The notes: generated from the letters alone by a model not told the origin. A stretch of DNA of 64,000 nucleotides from Streptomyces sp. HM190 (GCF_009857135.1 NZ_CP047318.1:3224001-3288000); one strand, 5' to 3'; shown: positions 25,801 to 35,169, counted from the stretch's first letter. Translations and numbers: made by a program.

Positions 25801-27734
25801 AGGACCGTGCAGGCCACCGCCGCGCCCGTCGTCTCGCGGTCGGCGGGGCGGTGGTCCTCGCGCTGGCCGGGATGAACGGGCCGTGGCTGTACCGCTTCGG
25901 CACCGAGCAGTACCACCAGTACAAGATCAACCAACCTGAGTACAAGGCCGCCAACGGGCACTGGCAGATCGTGGAGTTCCCGAAGAAGTACCGGCAGAAC
26001 ACGATCCACGCCGCGCTCCTGCACACCGGCAAGGTCCTGCTGATCGCGGGGTCGGGCAACGACCAGGACAACTTCGACGCCAGGAAGTTCGACACCCGCG
26101 TCTGGGACCCGGTCAAGCAGACGATCAAGCGGGTGCCGACCCCGGCGGACCTGTTCTGCACCGGGCACACCCAGCTGTCCAACGGCAGGCTGCTGATCGC
26201 GGGCGGCACCAAGCGCTACGAGAAGCTCAAGGGCGATGTCACCAAGGCCGGCGGCCTGATGATCATCCACAACGAGAACCCCGACAAGAAGGTGGAGCTG
26301 AGGCCGGGCACCAGGTTCGTCGGCAGGGAGAACGGCAAGACGTTCGTCCTGAAGGACGAGGTCGAGATCAAGAAGGCCACCAAGACCTTCGACCCGGACA
26401 CGGGGAGGTTCACCGGCAACAAGCCGGGGATCGCGCGCGCCTACGTCGAGGCCGAGCGCAGCGGCAAGCGGTACGAGACCGGCACCGAGGACAACTACCG
26501 GATCGTGGGCCTGACGGGCGCCGACGCCCGCAACACCTACGGCATCGCGCAGAAACTCGCCCTCGACAAGAAGGACTTCCAGGGCATCAGGGACGCCTAC
26601 GAGTTCGACCCGGTCGCCGAGCGGTACATCAAGGTCGACCCGATGAACGAGGCCCGCTGGTACCCGACGCTGACGACGCTCTCCGACGGGACGGTCCTCA
26701 GCCTGTCCGGGCTGGACGAGATCGGCCAACTGGTCCCCGGCAAGAACGAGATCTACGACCCCGCCACCCGGAAGTGGACGTACACCAAGGGCGTCCGGCA
26801 GTTCCCGACGTATCCGGCGGTCTCCCTGATGCAGAACGGCAAGCTGTTCTACTCCGGCGCGAACGCCGGCTACGGCCCGGACGACGTGGGCCGGCAGCCG
26901 GGCGTGTGGGACCTGAGGACGAACGAGTTCACCAGGATCCCCGGCATGAGCGACAGCAAGCTGCTGGAGACCGCCGGGACGGTGCTGCTGCCGCCGGCGC
27001 AGAAGGAGACGTACATGGTGATCGGCGGCGGCGGGGTCGGTGAGTCGGAGAAGTCCAGCCGGCGGACCCGGATCGTCGACCTGCTGGACGACAGCCCGCG
27101 CTTCGTGGACGGGCCCGGTCTCGCCAAGGGCACCCGGTATCCGCAGTCCTCGATCCTGCCCGACGACACCGTCCTCATCTCGGGCGGTTCGCAGGACTAC
27201 CGGGGTCGCGGCGACTCCAACATCCTCCAGTCACGCATCTACGACGCGCGCACCGGCGAGATGCGGCGGGTCGCCGATCCGCTGGTCGGCCGCAACTACC
27301 ACTCCGGGTCGATCCTGCTGCCCGACGGGCGGGTCGTCTTCTTCGGGTCGGACTCCCTGTACGCCGACAAGGCCAACACCAAGCCGGGGGAGTTCGAGCA
27401 GCGCGTGGAGATCTACACGCCGCCCTATCTGTACCGGGACGGACGGCCGACGCTGTCGGGCGGACCGAAGACGGTCGCGCGCGGCGGGAAGGCGACGTTC
27501 GAAACGCGGCACGCGGCGTCCATCAGGGCGGCGCGGCTGATCCGGCCGAGTGCGTCGACGCATGTCACCGACGTCGACCAGAAGTCCATCGCGGTGGACT
27601 TCACGACGTCCGGTGACGAGATCACGGTGACCGTGCCGAAGAACCGGAACCTCGTGCAGTCCGGGTGGTACATGCTGTTCGTGACGGACGCGGCGGGCAC
27701 ACCGAGCAAGGCGCGGTGGGTGAAGGTGCGGTAG
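25797..27734 (+). CDS. glxA: GlxA, mono-copper radical (galactose oxidase-like) oxidase, 645 aa
   Basis: A membrane-anchored N-terminus (RRLAVGGAVVLALAGMNG) is followed by a seven-bladed Kelch-type barrel and a C-terminal DUF1929-like beta domain. Active-site residues can be placed by analogy with galactose oxidase: Cys121 (LFCTGHT), which would crosslink to Tyr289, stacking Trp288 (ARWYPTL), axial Tyr501 and His502 (GRNYHSGS), and His589 (SASTHV). Expected to act outside the membrane, oxidising the CslA glycan during deposition, as shown in S. lividans. Translational coupling to cslA is by an ATGA overlap. Confidence 0.95.
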   Translation: MKDRAGHRRARRLAVGGAVVLALAGMNGPWLYRFGTEQYHQYKINQPEYKAANGHWQIVEFPKKYRQNTIHAALLHTGKVLLIAGSGNDQDNFDARKFDTRVWDPVKQTIKRVPTPADLFCTGHTQLSNGRLLIAGGTKRYEKLKGDVTKAGGLMIIHNENPDKKVELRPGTRFVGRENGKTFVLKDEVEIKKATKTFDPDTGRFTGNKPGIARAYVEAERSGKRYETGTEDNYRIVGLTGADARNTYGIAQKLALDKKDFQGIRDAYEFDPVAERYIKVDPMNEARWYPTLTTLSDGTVLSLSGLDEIGQLVPGKNEIYDPATRKWTYTKGVRQFPTYPAVSLMQNGKLFYSGANAGYGPDDVGRQPGVWDLRTNEFTRIPGMSDSKLLETAGTVLLPPAQKETYMVIGGGGVGESEKSSRRTRIVDLLDDSPRFVDGPGLAKGTRYPQSSILPDDTVLISGGSQDYRGRGDSNILQSRIYDARTGEMRRVADPLVGRNYHSGSILLPDGRVVFFGSDSLYADKANTKPGEFEQRVEIYTPPYLYRDGRPTLSGGPKTVARGGKATFETRHAASIRAARLIRPSASTHVTDVDQKSIAVDFTTSGDEITVTVPKNRNLVQSGWYMLFVTDAAGTPSKARWVKVR

Positions 27735-27759
27735 GGCTCCGCCGGCGGGTTGTGTGTCG

Positions 27760-27945
27760 GGTGCGGGTGCGTGGGGGCTGGTCGCGCCCACGCGGCGGAG
27801 CCGCATGTGTCACCGCCCCGCGCCCCTCGAAAGCGACCGGGGCTGCGCCCCGCGCCTTTCATGAAGGGGCGGGCCGCAGGCCCGCTCCCTTCAGGGGCGC
27901 GGGGAACTGCGCGAGGAACCACACACCACCCGCACCCGCCGACGG
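27760..27945. repeat. Streptomyces-type palindromic intergenic repeat between glxA and the GH6 gene
   Basis: Between the convergent genes lies a ~185-bp stretch with long imperfect inverted ends: GGGTGCGGGTGCG near 27760 faces CCACCCGCACCC near 27925. The inside has GGGGCGCGGGGAACTGCGCG and CCGGGGCTGCGCCCCGCGCC blocks. Such blocks recur in intergenic regions of many Streptomyces genomes. It may also terminate both transcripts. Confidence 0.7.
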
Positions 27946-27979
27946 ACCGCGCACCCCCGAGCTACGAGGCGTCCGGCAT

Positions 27980-28999
27980 TCAGTCAGACGCCTTGGCCAA
28001 CGCCAGTGCGTACTCCGGCCACCACTCCCCCGCCTTCGGCCCGCCCTTGCACTCGCCGTCCGACTCCCCCGGCCGCTTGACCCACAGGTACGCGTCCACC
28101 AGGGGGTCCGCCGTCTTCGTCGTCGGTGTCTCGCCGAGCGCCCGCCCCGGCGGGTTGCACCACTGTTCGTCCTTGTCGCCGCCGGTGTAGGGGCCGTTGC
28201 CGTTGCGGCTGGTGTCGATGACGAACGGCTTGCCGCCGATCTTCGCGGACAGCTGCTTGCCGTACCGGACGGAGTCCCCGGTCGTGTAGAAGTTCGAGAC
28301 GTTGACGGCGAACCCGTCGGCCTGGTCGACGCCGGCCCACTTCAGCGGCTCGGCGATCTTGTCGGCCTCGCTCCACCCCGCGTTCCCGGCGTCCAGGTAC
28401 ACCTTCGTGTTCTTCAGCGCGCCGAGCTTCTCGATCGCGCCCTTGAGCAGGTCGTACCGCTCCCCGTGGAACTCGCCCGGGGTGCAGCCGTCCACCACGT
28501 GGAGGACCGCGTCGGGTTCGAGGACGACCGTGGCCGGCCGGTCCCCGATGCCGCGGGCCACGCCGTCGATCCACGCCCGATACGCGTCGCCGTCGGCCGC
28601 GCCGCCGCCCGAGTACTGGCCGCAGTCGCGGTGCGGGATGTTGTAGAGGACGAGGAGGGCGTCCCGGTCGGCCTGCTCCGCCGCCTCGGTGAAGCCCCTG
28701 GCCTCCTGCTCCGGGTTCTCGGGTCCGATCCACTCGCCCGTGGGCTGTTCGGCGATCCTGCGGATCAGTTCGGCGTTCTCGTCCTCGCCCGCCTTCTCGT
28801 AGGCGGCGACCTGCGCGGCCGCGTTCCCGTCCGGGTTGACCCAGAACGGGTCGGTCCCGTCCGGCTGTTGGGTGACCCCGGAGCCCGTGGTCTTGTCGTC
28901 CTCGCCGTCGCCGTCTCCCCCGAAACAGCCTGCGAGCAGCAGCGTGGCCCCCGCCACCGCCATGGACGCCCGGACCCGGGCCTCCCTGTTGGCGTACAT
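27980..28999 (-). CDS. cslZ: GH6-family endoglucanase-like lipoprotein (CslZ-like), 339 aa
   Basis: The N-terminus carries a lipobox (LLLAGC), so the enzyme should be tethered to the outer membrane face. GH6 hallmarks are YNIPHRDCGQYS, the LEPDAV motif with catalytic aspartate, KVYLDAGNAGW, VNVSNFY and FVIDTSRNGNG. Four cysteines could form the two conserved disulfides. ATG at 28999 has GGGGGAG 4 nt upstream. It is convergent with cslA-glxA and corresponds to the cellulase of the csl locus, thought to trim or release the tip glucan. Confidence 0.9.
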   Translation of the reverse strand: MYANREARVRASMAVAGATLLLAGCFGGDGDGEDDKTTGSGVTQQPDGTDPFWVNPDGNAAAQVAAYEKAGEDENAELIRRIAEQPTGEWIGPENPEQEARGFTEAAEQADRDALLVLYNIPHRDCGQYSGGGAADGDAYRAWIDGVARGIGDRPATVVLEPDAVLHVVDGCTPGEFHGERYDLLKGAIEKLGALKNTKVYLDAGNAGWSEADKIAEPLKWAGVDQADGFAVNVSNFYTTGDSVRYGKQLSAKIGGKPFVIDTSRNGNGPYTGGDKDEQWCNPPGRALGETPTTKTADPLVDAYLWVKRPGESDGECKGGPKAGEWWPEYALALAKASD

Positions 29000-29192
29000 C
29001 CAACTCCCCCTTGGGCGCACCGTGTCGTCAGGGCCAATCCTGGCATGTTTCCCGCCTCGCCCCCGGGGATGCCAGCGCCTGACCGAGAGCTGTTGTCTCC
29101 TGACCGCGTCGGACGGAAACCGCCTGCGAACGGGGGCGCGGGCGGCCCGGACGACCGTGTGCCTCGCCGGGGCCGGACCGTGTGCGGCTGGT

Positions 29193-29882
29193 TCAGCGGC
29201 GGGTGCCGCTGAGGTAGGCGGAGACGACGACGTTCGCCGTGTAGCTGCGGCTCTTCTTGTCGAAGGTGCCGCCGCAGGTGACCAGGCGGAGTTCGGCGCG
29301 GCCCGACTGCCGTACGCCGTAGGCCTGTTCGGCGTCGAAGTCGTCGCGGCCGAGGACCCGCACGTCGTCCACGGTGAACTCGGCGACCGTGCCGTCGTCG
29401 CGGGCCACGCGGATCTGCTCGCCCAGCCCGAGGGCGCTGAGCTTGTAGAAGACGGCGGGGCGGGTCTCGGTGTCGACGTGACCGACGAACAGCGCGGTCC
29501 CGGTGGCACCGGGCCGGGTTCCGGCGGCGTACCAGCCGACGACGCCCGGCTGGTCGTACGAGGGCGGGTCGATCGCCCCGTCGACGTCGAGGCCGCGTGC
29601 CACGACCGGGGCCTGCACCCCCATGGCGGGGATGTCGAGGCGCTGGGGGCGCGCTCCCCTCAACGGCTGTGCCGCGGGCGGCAGTTCGGCCTGCGCCGGC
29701 CTGCCGACGGCGGCCACGTCACCGGTGGTCGGCGCCGCTGTGCCATGCCGTACGTCGGTGACCTCGCGGCCCCAGAGCCACAGGCCGAGCAGCAGTACGG
29801 CCCAGGCGACGCCGGTGGTGAACCGGCCGGCGCTCGTGCCGCCGCCGCTCTCCCCGGTGTCGGAGTGGTCCTGACCGGACAC
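29193..29882 (-). CDS. Class F-type sortase, 229 aa
   Basis: A membrane anchor (TTGVAWAVLLLGLWLWG, ~20-38) is followed by a sortase beta-barrel: LDIPAMGVQAPVV, the catalytic histidine in ALFVGHVDTETRPAVFYKL, the cysteine in RLVTCGG, and an arginine in KKSRSYTANVVV. The loop between His and Cys and the TCGG sequence fit the class F/E sortases of actinobacteria. GTG at 29882 follows AAGGGG. It is 10 bp downstream of the gene that starts at 30576, so the two form an operon; that neighbour is a candidate substrate or partner. Confidence 0.85.
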   Translation of the reverse strand: MSGQDHSDTGESGGGTSAGRFTTGVAWAVLLLGLWLWGREVTDVRHGTAAPTTGDVAAVGRPAQAELPPAAQPLRGARPQRLDIPAMGVQAPVVARGLDVDGAIDPPSYDQPGVVGWYAAGTRPGATGTALFVGHVDTETRPAVFYKLSALGLGEQIRVARDDGTVAEFTVDDVRVLGRDDFDAEQAYGVRQSGRAELRLVTCGGTFDKKSRSYTANVVVSAYLSGTRR

Positions 29883-29892
29883 GTTCGACCCC

Positions 29893-30576
29893 TTACTTCG
29901 TGCCTCGGCCCCGGCGGGCGCCGCGCACCACGACGACCGCGGCCGCGACACCGGCGAGGACCAGGCCGATCACCGCGTGCCGGGCACCGGGCCCGGTGTT
30001 GCGGGCGTCCATGGAGTGGGCGCCGTCCGCCGAGGCGGCGGCGTCCGCGGGGGCCACCGGGCGCGCCGCGAGCAGTGCGGCGGCTCCGCCGCCGCCCGCG
30101 CGGACCGGGGCGACCGGGGAGGCGGGCGCCGATGGCCGCCCGCTGGGCCGCGCTGAGGCGGAAGGCCGGACGGAGGGCTTGGCGGAGGGCTTGGCGGAGG
30201 GCCGGGCGGGGGGCTGTTTGCCGTCGCCCACCTCGATCGTGCCCTTGACCTTGTCCTCGGTGCCGTCGCAGGAGACCCGTACGCCGTACGTCCCGGGTTT
30301 CAGCGAGGAACGGATGCGGGTCTCGCCGGAGAGGATGCGGGTCCGTTCGCCGCCGAGCACGGTCAGTTGCGCGTCCGCGACGAACGCCGAGGACGCGGCG
30401 GTGCCCGACCTGCCCTCGCAGCCCTTGGCCCGCACCTGGATGTCGGTGCCGGGCGCCGGCGTGGCCGGCACCACCGAGACGTTCCCCGCGTCGGCCGCGT
30501 CGACGGCGAACGCCGGCGCGGTCAGCGCGGCGGCGGCCACCGCCCCCGTACAGAGAGTGAGTCGCAGTGAGCCCAT
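29893..30576 (-). CDS. Secreted, C-terminally membrane-anchored protein in the sortase operon, 227 aa
   Basis: A clear signal peptide (LRLTLCTGAVAAAALTAPAFAVDA) is followed by an Ig-like domain (~30-118) with two cysteines (KGCEGR, VSCDGTED) and the phrase KPGTYGVRVSCDG. A Pro/Ser/Lys-rich wall-spanning stalk follows with KPSAKPS repeats. The C-terminus has ARNTGPGARHAVIGLVLAG, a hydrophobic helix and a basic tail. This is the layout of a sortase substrate, but no LPxTG or clean LAxTG is present; ARNTG is at best a degenerate signal. It precedes the class F sortase by 10 bp. Confidence 0.8.
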   Translation of the reverse strand: MGSLRLTLCTGAVAAAALTAPAFAVDAADAGNVSVVPATPAPGTDIQVRAKGCEGRSGTAASSAFVADAQLTVLGGERTRILSGETRIRSSLKPGTYGVRVSCDGTEDKVKGTIEVGDGKQPPARPSAKPSAKPSVRPSASARPSGRPSAPASPVAPVRAGGGGAAALLAARPVAPADAAASADGAHSMDARNTGPGARHAVIGLVLAGVAAAVVVVRGARRGRGTK

Positions 30577-30708
30577 GGTGAACCTCCAGACCCGAGACTC
30601 CCCCGCCGGGACCGGGGCCGCATCCGGGGAGGGCCCGTGCTGCTCCGTCCGGGTGCCCGGGGGTTTACCGCCCGGGGTGCCGCCCGCACGGGGGCACGGA
30701 GGGGCGGG

Positions 30709-31488
30709 TCAGACGCGGTCGACGAGGTCCGCGATCGAGTCCACGATCTTCGACGGCCGGTAGGGGAACTTCTCCACCTGGTCGGGGGTGGTCAGTCCGG
30801 TGAGCACCAGGAAGGTCTGCATCCCGGCCTCCATCCCGGCGAGGACGTCGGTGTCCATGCGGTCGCCGATCATGGCGCTGGTCTCGGAGTGGGCGCCGAT
30901 CGCGTTGAGGCCGGTGCGCATCATCAGCGGGTTGGGCTTGCCGGCGAAGTACGGGCGCTGCCCGGTCGCCTTGGTGATCAGCGCGGCCACGGCGCCGGTC
31001 GCGGGCAGCGGGCCCTCGGTGGAGGGGCCGGTCTCGTCCGGGTTGGTGGCGATGAAGCGGGCGCCGGCGTTGATCAGCCGTACCGCCTTGGTCATGGCCT
31101 CGAAGGAGTAGGTGCGGGTCTCGCCGAGGACCACGTAGTCGGGGTCGTGGTCGGTGAGGACGTACCCGATGTCGTGCAGGGCGGTGGTCAGACCGGCCTC
31201 GCCGATGACGTACGCCGTGCCGCCGGGCCGCTGGTCGTCCAGGAACTGGGCGGTGGCCAGGGCCGAGGTCCAGATGTGGTCGACGGGGACGTCCAGGCCC
31301 ATGCGGGAGAGCCGGGCGTGCAGATCGCGGGGGGTGTAGATCGAGTTGTTGGTGAGCACCAGGAAGGGCCGGCCGGACTCCCGCAGCTTCTTGATGAAGG
31401 CGTCGGCGCCGGGGATCGGCACACCCTCGTGGATGAGCACCCCGTCCATGTCGGTGAGCCATGACTCGATGGGCTTGCGCTCTGCCAT
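30709..31488 (-). CDS. HAD-IIA family (NagD-like) phosphatase, 259 aa
   Basis: Catalytic motif 1 is LTDMDGVL (Asp13 nucleophile, Asp15), motif 2 is LVLTNNS, and motif 3 plus 4 are AGKPNPLMMR and MIGDRMDTDVLAGMEAGM. The C2-type cap lies between motifs 2 and 3 as in NagD/PNPase relatives that dephosphorylate nucleotides or sugar phosphates. The substrate cannot be read. ATG at 31488 has AGGAGA upstream. Cytoplasmic; it stands alone between two envelope-protein genes. Confidence 0.92.
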   Translation of the reverse strand: MAERKPIESWLTDMDGVLIHEGVPIPGADAFIKKLRESGRPFLVLTNNSIYTPRDLHARLSRMGLDVPVDHIWTSALATAQFLDDQRPGGTAYVIGEAGLTTALHDIGYVLTDHDPDYVVLGETRTYSFEAMTKAVRLINAGARFIATNPDETGPSTEGPLPATGAVAALITKATGQRPYFAGKPNPLMMRTGLNAIGAHSETSAMIGDRMDTDVLAGMEAGMQTFLVLTGLTTPDQVEKFPYRPSKIVDSIADLVDRV

Positions 31489-31587
31489 GTGGGATCTCCT
31501 GCCGTACGTGCGGATCGGCTCCCAACCCTAGTGAGACGTGGCTGAAATGAGGAGGGCGATCTTGGCCGCTGAGACCGTCCCGCCCGC

Positions 31588-32520
31588 TCAGCGCCGGCGT
31601 CTGCGGACCCCGGCCGCCAGCACCCCGCCGACGGCGAGGGCCAACACCCCCGCGGCGTACGGCAGGAGGACGGGTCCGGAGCCGCTCTCGGCCAGTTCCC
31701 CGGGGTACGGTCCAGCGTCCGGAGCCGGATCCGGTTCCGCGTCCGGTTCCGCGTCCGGGGCCGGCTTCGCGCTCACCCGGTCGCCGGCGGGCCGCTCGCT
31801 CTTGCCGGCCCGCGGGGACTCGCTGCTCTCGCGCCGCCCGTCCGCGCCCTGGTCCCGCTCCTTGCGCGCCCCTGCGCCCTCGTCCTGGCCCTCGCGCTCG
31901 GCCTCGGCCTCGTTCTCGTCCTCGCGCCCGTCTTCGTGTTCGTCTTCGTGTTCGTCGGTGATCCGGAACCGGTAGTCGTTCGACTCCCCCACCCATTCGC
32001 TGTCGTCGCCGCGCCGCTGGACGACGGCCGCGTTGGCCACGACGTCGTTGGGCACGGCCGCGTCGGAGGTGACGGCGAGACGGACCCTGACGGTGAGGGT
32101 GCGGCCGGCGGGCACGGTGAAGCCGTCGCCGTCCTCGTCCAACACCCCGACCAGTTCGTCCGAGTCGGTCTCCTCGAAGGTGACCGGCCGGGCGGTGGTG
32201 CCCTTCGCGTCCTCGAAGTACTCCAGCTGCGGCTGCGACCGCTTCAGGGCCCGCCCGTCGTCGACCAGCACGATCACCGGATGGACGTCCGCGCAGGTCC
32301 GGTCGGTGGTGTTCACGAGTTCCACCGCCCAGGTCCGGAAGCCGCCGCCGGCGACATACGAGGACGGCCCCCCGTCGATACGGGTCCGGATCGGGAACTC
32401 CTCGCTGTCGGCTCCCGCGCAGCCGACGGCCTCACCCACCGCCGCGACCGCCACGCCCGGACCACCACCGAGGCCGGCTCCGACGGTTAATACCAAGGTC
32501 AGACAAGTACACAGTCGCAT
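31588..32520 (-). CDS. Secreted wall-anchored protein with LAESG sorting-like signal, ~310 aa
   Basis: The signal peptide RLCTCLTLVLTVGAGLGGGPGVAVA is followed by a beta-rich domain (~35-190) with WAVELVNTTDRTC and FTVPAGRTLTVRVRLAVTSDAA. A very acidic DEHEDEHEDGREDENEAEAE stretch and a charged Pro/Asp stalk come next. The C-terminus reads GELAESGSGPVLLPYAAGVLALAVGGVLAAGVRRRRR in pattern: LAESG, a helix, and an Arg tail. LAESG differs from the actinobacterial LAxTG signal only by Ser for Thr, so it is a probable substrate of a class E sortase such as the one at 37553. The start is uncertain: ATG 32520 fits the signal peptide but has no clear ribosome site. Confidence 0.75.
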   Translation of the reverse strand: MRLCTCLTLVLTVGAGLGGGPGVAVAAVGEAVGCAGADSEEFPIRTRIDGGPSSYVAGGGFRTWAVELVNTTDRTCADVHPVIVLVDDGRALKRSQPQLEYFEDAKGTTARPVTFEETDSDELVGVLDEDGDGFTVPAGRTLTVRVRLAVTSDAAVPNDVVANAAVVQRRGDDSEWVGESNDYRFRITDEHEDEHEDGREDENEAEAEREGQDEGAGARKERDQGADGRRESSESPRAGKSERPAGDRVSAKPAPDAEPDAEPDPAPDAGPYPGELAESGSGPVLLPYAAGVLALAVGGVLAAGVRRRRR

Positions 32521-32746
32521 GAACACATGACCATGCCAGCGCCTCCGCGGCGGGCGGGGAGCCACGCCCGGGGCCGCCGGGGAGACCGCGGAAGTCCCCT
32601 CGATCAGCGGAGGGGGCGGCGCCGGTGCGGCGCCGCCCCGCCCAGCGCTCTCCGGCGAACCGCCACCCTCACGCCCGCCCCGTCACCGCCACCACCGTCA
32701 CCACCGTCACCACCGGCACCGAGTGGTTTCGGCGGCGGTGGCGGGT

Positions 32747-33877
32747 CTATCCGTCAGCCCGCCCGAACAGCGGTGCGAGCATCAGCTGGGCCGCCCCCTC
32801 CGCGACGCCCAGCTCGCCGCCGGAGGCGACCCGCACCGGCACGTACGGCTCCTCCCCCTGGCGGCGGGCCCACTCGTCCAGGACGGCGCCGACCCCTCGG
32901 ACGAAGACGTCGGGCCGCTCCTCGACCGTGCGCCCGCCGAGCAGCACCAGCTCGATGTCGAGCAGGGCGACGAGGTTCGCGGCCCCGGTCCCCAGGACGC
33001 GCGCGGCCTCGTCCACGTCGCCCCGCGCGACGGCCGCGAGGCACAGCGCCTCGATGCACCCGCGGTTGCCGCAGCTGCACAAGGGCCCGTCCAGCTGGAT
33101 GATCTGGTGCCCGAACTCCCCCGCGCGGGTCCGCGTGCCCCGGTGGACGGACCCGCCGAACACGAGCCCGGCGCCGAGACCCGTACCGAGGTGGATGTAC
33201 GCGAAGGAGCCGTGCGCCCCGAGGGCGACGGCCAGCCGCAGCGCCGCGGCGTTGGTGTCCTTGTCGACGATCACCGGGGTCCGCAGCCGCCGGGCGAGGG
33301 CGGCCCGCAACGGGAACCCCTCCCACTCCGGGAACCCGGTGACCCGGTGGAGCACGCCGTGCAGATGGTCGAGGGGGCCGGGCAGGGCGACGCCGACCCC
33401 GAGGAGGGGGGCCTCCTCGTCGGCGAGCAGCTCCTCCACCGCGCGGGCCGCGTTCTCGATCACGGCGTCCGCCCCGGCGCCCAGGTGCAGCGGGGCGTGC
33501 CGCTCGCCGACCACCGTGCCGGTGAGGTCGCAGACCACGGCGGTCAGCGCGTCGCGGTCCAGATGGAGCCCGACGGCGTGGCCGGCGTCGGGGACGAGCC
33601 GCAGGACGGTGCGCGGTTTGCCCCCGGTGGAGGCGCGGTAGCCCGCCTCCGTCACGAGCCCGTCGGCCCGGAGCCGGGCGATGATCTTGCTGACGGCCTG
33701 CGGGGTGAGCCCCGTCCGGTCCGCCAGTTCGAGGCGGCTTATCCCGGCCGCCCCCGCCGTCCGCAGCAGGTCCAGCAGGAGCGCCCCGTTGTGGCTGCGC
33801 AGCGCCAGGAGGTTCACGCCCGACGCTCCCGCCGCGCGCCCGTTCTGGTTGCCGGTGCCGTTCCCATTGCCGTTCAC
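32747..33877 (-). CDS. ROK-family transcriptional regulator, ~376 aa
   Basis: The N-terminal winged HTH (GVNLLALRSHNGALLLDLLRTAGAAGISRLELADRTGLTPQAVSKIIARL) is joined to an ROK sugar-kinase-like domain with LGVGVALPGPLD, TNAAALRLAV, YIHLGTGLGAGLVFGG and the zinc motif CSCGNRGCIEAL. This is the repressor branch of the family, which senses sugars or sugar phosphates. The start is uncertain: GTG 33877 has GGGAGA directly adjacent, and a Gly/Asn-rich leader follows. It is divergent from the Gfo/Idh gene, with a palindrome between them, so it probably controls both genes. Confidence 0.85.
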   Translation of the reverse strand: MNGNGNGTGNQNGRAAGASGVNLLALRSHNGALLLDLLRTAGAAGISRLELADRTGLTPQAVSKIIARLRADGLVTEAGYRASTGGKPRTVLRLVPDAGHAVGLHLDRDALTAVVCDLTGTVVGERHAPLHLGAGADAVIENAARAVEELLADEEAPLLGVGVALPGPLDHLHGVLHRVTGFPEWEGFPLRAALARRLRTPVIVDKDTNAAALRLAVALGAHGSFAYIHLGTGLGAGLVFGGSVHRGTRTRAGEFGHQIIQLDGPLCSCGNRGCIEALCLAAVARGDVDEAARVLGTGAANLVALLDIELVLLGGRTVEERPDVFVRGVGAVLDEWARRQGEEPYVPVRVASGGELGVAEGAAQLMLAPLFGRADG

Positions 33878-33907
33878 TCTCCCATTGTCCCTCGCGCTTG
33901 CACTTTG

Positions 33908-33920
33908 GCAACAGCGTTGC
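33908..33920. promoter_or_regulatory. Palindrome GCAAC-AGC-GTTGC, probable ROK operator
   Basis: A perfect 5-3-5 inverted repeat inside TTGGCAACAGCGTTGCTTAA lies in the short divergent space between the ROK regulator and the oxidoreductase, 12 bp before the ATG at 33933. This is a good position for repression of the divergent gene. Confidence 0.6.
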
Positions 33921-33932
33921 TTAAGTGGACGT

Positions 33933-35078
33933 ATGACAGGCACCACGAACGGCACGGACTCCCCCGCTACGGCCCCCTCCGCACCGGGCGCGCGCGGTGC
34001 GGCCCCCGCCGCTCCCCTGCGCGTGGCGCTGGTCGGCTACGGCCTCGCCGGCTCCGTCTTCCACGCCCCGCTGATCGCCGCGACGGAGGGCCTCGCCCTC
34101 GACACGGTCGTCACCTCGAACCCCGAGCGGCAGGCGCAGGCCCGCGCCGAGTTCCCCGGCGTACGGCTCGCGGCCTCCGCGGACGAGCTGTGGGACCGGG
34201 CGGACGCACTGGACCTGGTCGTCGTCGCCTCCCCCAACAAGACGCACGTCCCGCTGGCGACCGCCGCGCTGGAGGCGGGCCTCGCGGTCGTCGTCGACAA
34301 GCCGATCGCCGGCACGGCGGCCGAGGCCCGCGGGCTGGCCGCCCTCGCCGACGCCCGCGGTCTGCTCCTGTCGGTCTTCCAGAACCGCCGCTGGGACAAC
34401 GACTTCCTGACCCTCCGCGCGCTCCTCGCCGACGGCGACCTGGGCGAGGTCCGCCGCTTCGAGTCCCGCTTCGAACGCTGGCGGCCCCAGCTCAAGGGCG
34501 GCTGGCGCGAGTCCGGCGACCCGGCAGAGATCGGAGGTCTCCTGTACGACCTGGGCAGTCACGTGGTCGACCAGGCCCTCACACTCTTCGGTCCCGCCAC
34601 CCTCGTCTACGCCGAGTCCGATCTGCGCCGCCCCGGTGCCGAGGCGGACGACGACACGTTCATCGCGGTCACCCACGCGAGCGGCGTCCGCTCCCACCTC
34701 CACGTCTCCGCCGTCACCCCCCAGCTCGGGCCCCGCTTCCGGGTGCTGGGCTCCGAGGCCGGCTATGTGAAGTACGGTCTCGACCCGCAGGAGGCCGACC
34801 TCCGCGCCGGCGCGCGCCCCGCGCCGGGCGCCCCCTGGGGCGTGGAGCCCGAGGACCTGTGGGGCCGTATCGGCGCCGGCGAGTCCCCCGTCACCGGCGG
34901 CGGCAGCCCGGTCCCGACCGTCCCCGGCGACTACCCCGCGTACTACGCGGCCGTGGCCGCCGCCCTGCACGGCACCGGCGAGAACCCGGTCACGGCGTAC
35001 GAGGCGGCCGCCGCGCTGGACGTCCTGGAGGCGGCGGGGAAGTCGGCGGCCGAGGGAGTGGCAGTGAGGCTCGCATGA
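33933..35078 (+). CDS. Gfo/Idh/MocA-family oxidoreductase, 381 aa
   Basis: The N-terminal Rossmann domain has ALVGYGLAGSVFHAPLI as the NAD(P) loop. The VVVDKPIAGT segment carries the family's EKP-type lysine (here DKP). The C-terminal domain contains YDLGSHVVDQALTLFG with the usual histidine, and the protein ends in an alpha-helical EAAAALDVLEAAGKSAAEGVAV. Expected to oxidise or reduce a sugar or cyclitol. The substrate is not evident, but divergence from a ROK regulator fits sugar metabolism. ATG at 33933 has no ribosome site, so the message may be leaderless. Confidence 0.88.
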   Translation: MTGTTNGTDSPATAPSAPGARGAAPAAPLRVALVGYGLAGSVFHAPLIAATEGLALDTVVTSNPERQAQARAEFPGVRLAASADELWDRADALDLVVVASPNKTHVPLATAALEAGLAVVVDKPIAGTAAEARGLAALADARGLLLSVFQNRRWDNDFLTLRALLADGDLGEVRRFESRFERWRPQLKGGWRESGDPAEIGGLLYDLGSHVVDQALTLFGPATLVYAESDLRRPGAEADDDTFIAVTHASGVRSHLHVSAVTPQLGPRFRVLGSEAGYVKYGLDPQEADLRAGARPAPGAPWGVEPEDLWGRIGAGESPVTGGGSPVPTVPGDYPAYYAAVAAALHGTGENPVTAYEAAAALDVLEAAGKSAAEGVAVRLA

Positions 35079-35139
35079 CGAACGCCCCGAGCAGCGGGAC
35101 GCCGAGGACCGGGACGCCGAGCGGCGAGACGCCGGGCGC

Positions 35140-35169
35140 CTGCGCCTACGCCTACGCCTACGCCTGGGC
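35140..35169. repeat. Hexamer array (CTACGC) across the FAH stop codon
   Basis: Three perfect CTACGC units (35146-35163) are flanked by degenerate copies CTGCGC and CTGGGC. On the minus strand each unit supplies an in-frame TAG; the gene's stop codon is the one at 35160-35158. Confidence 0.85.
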
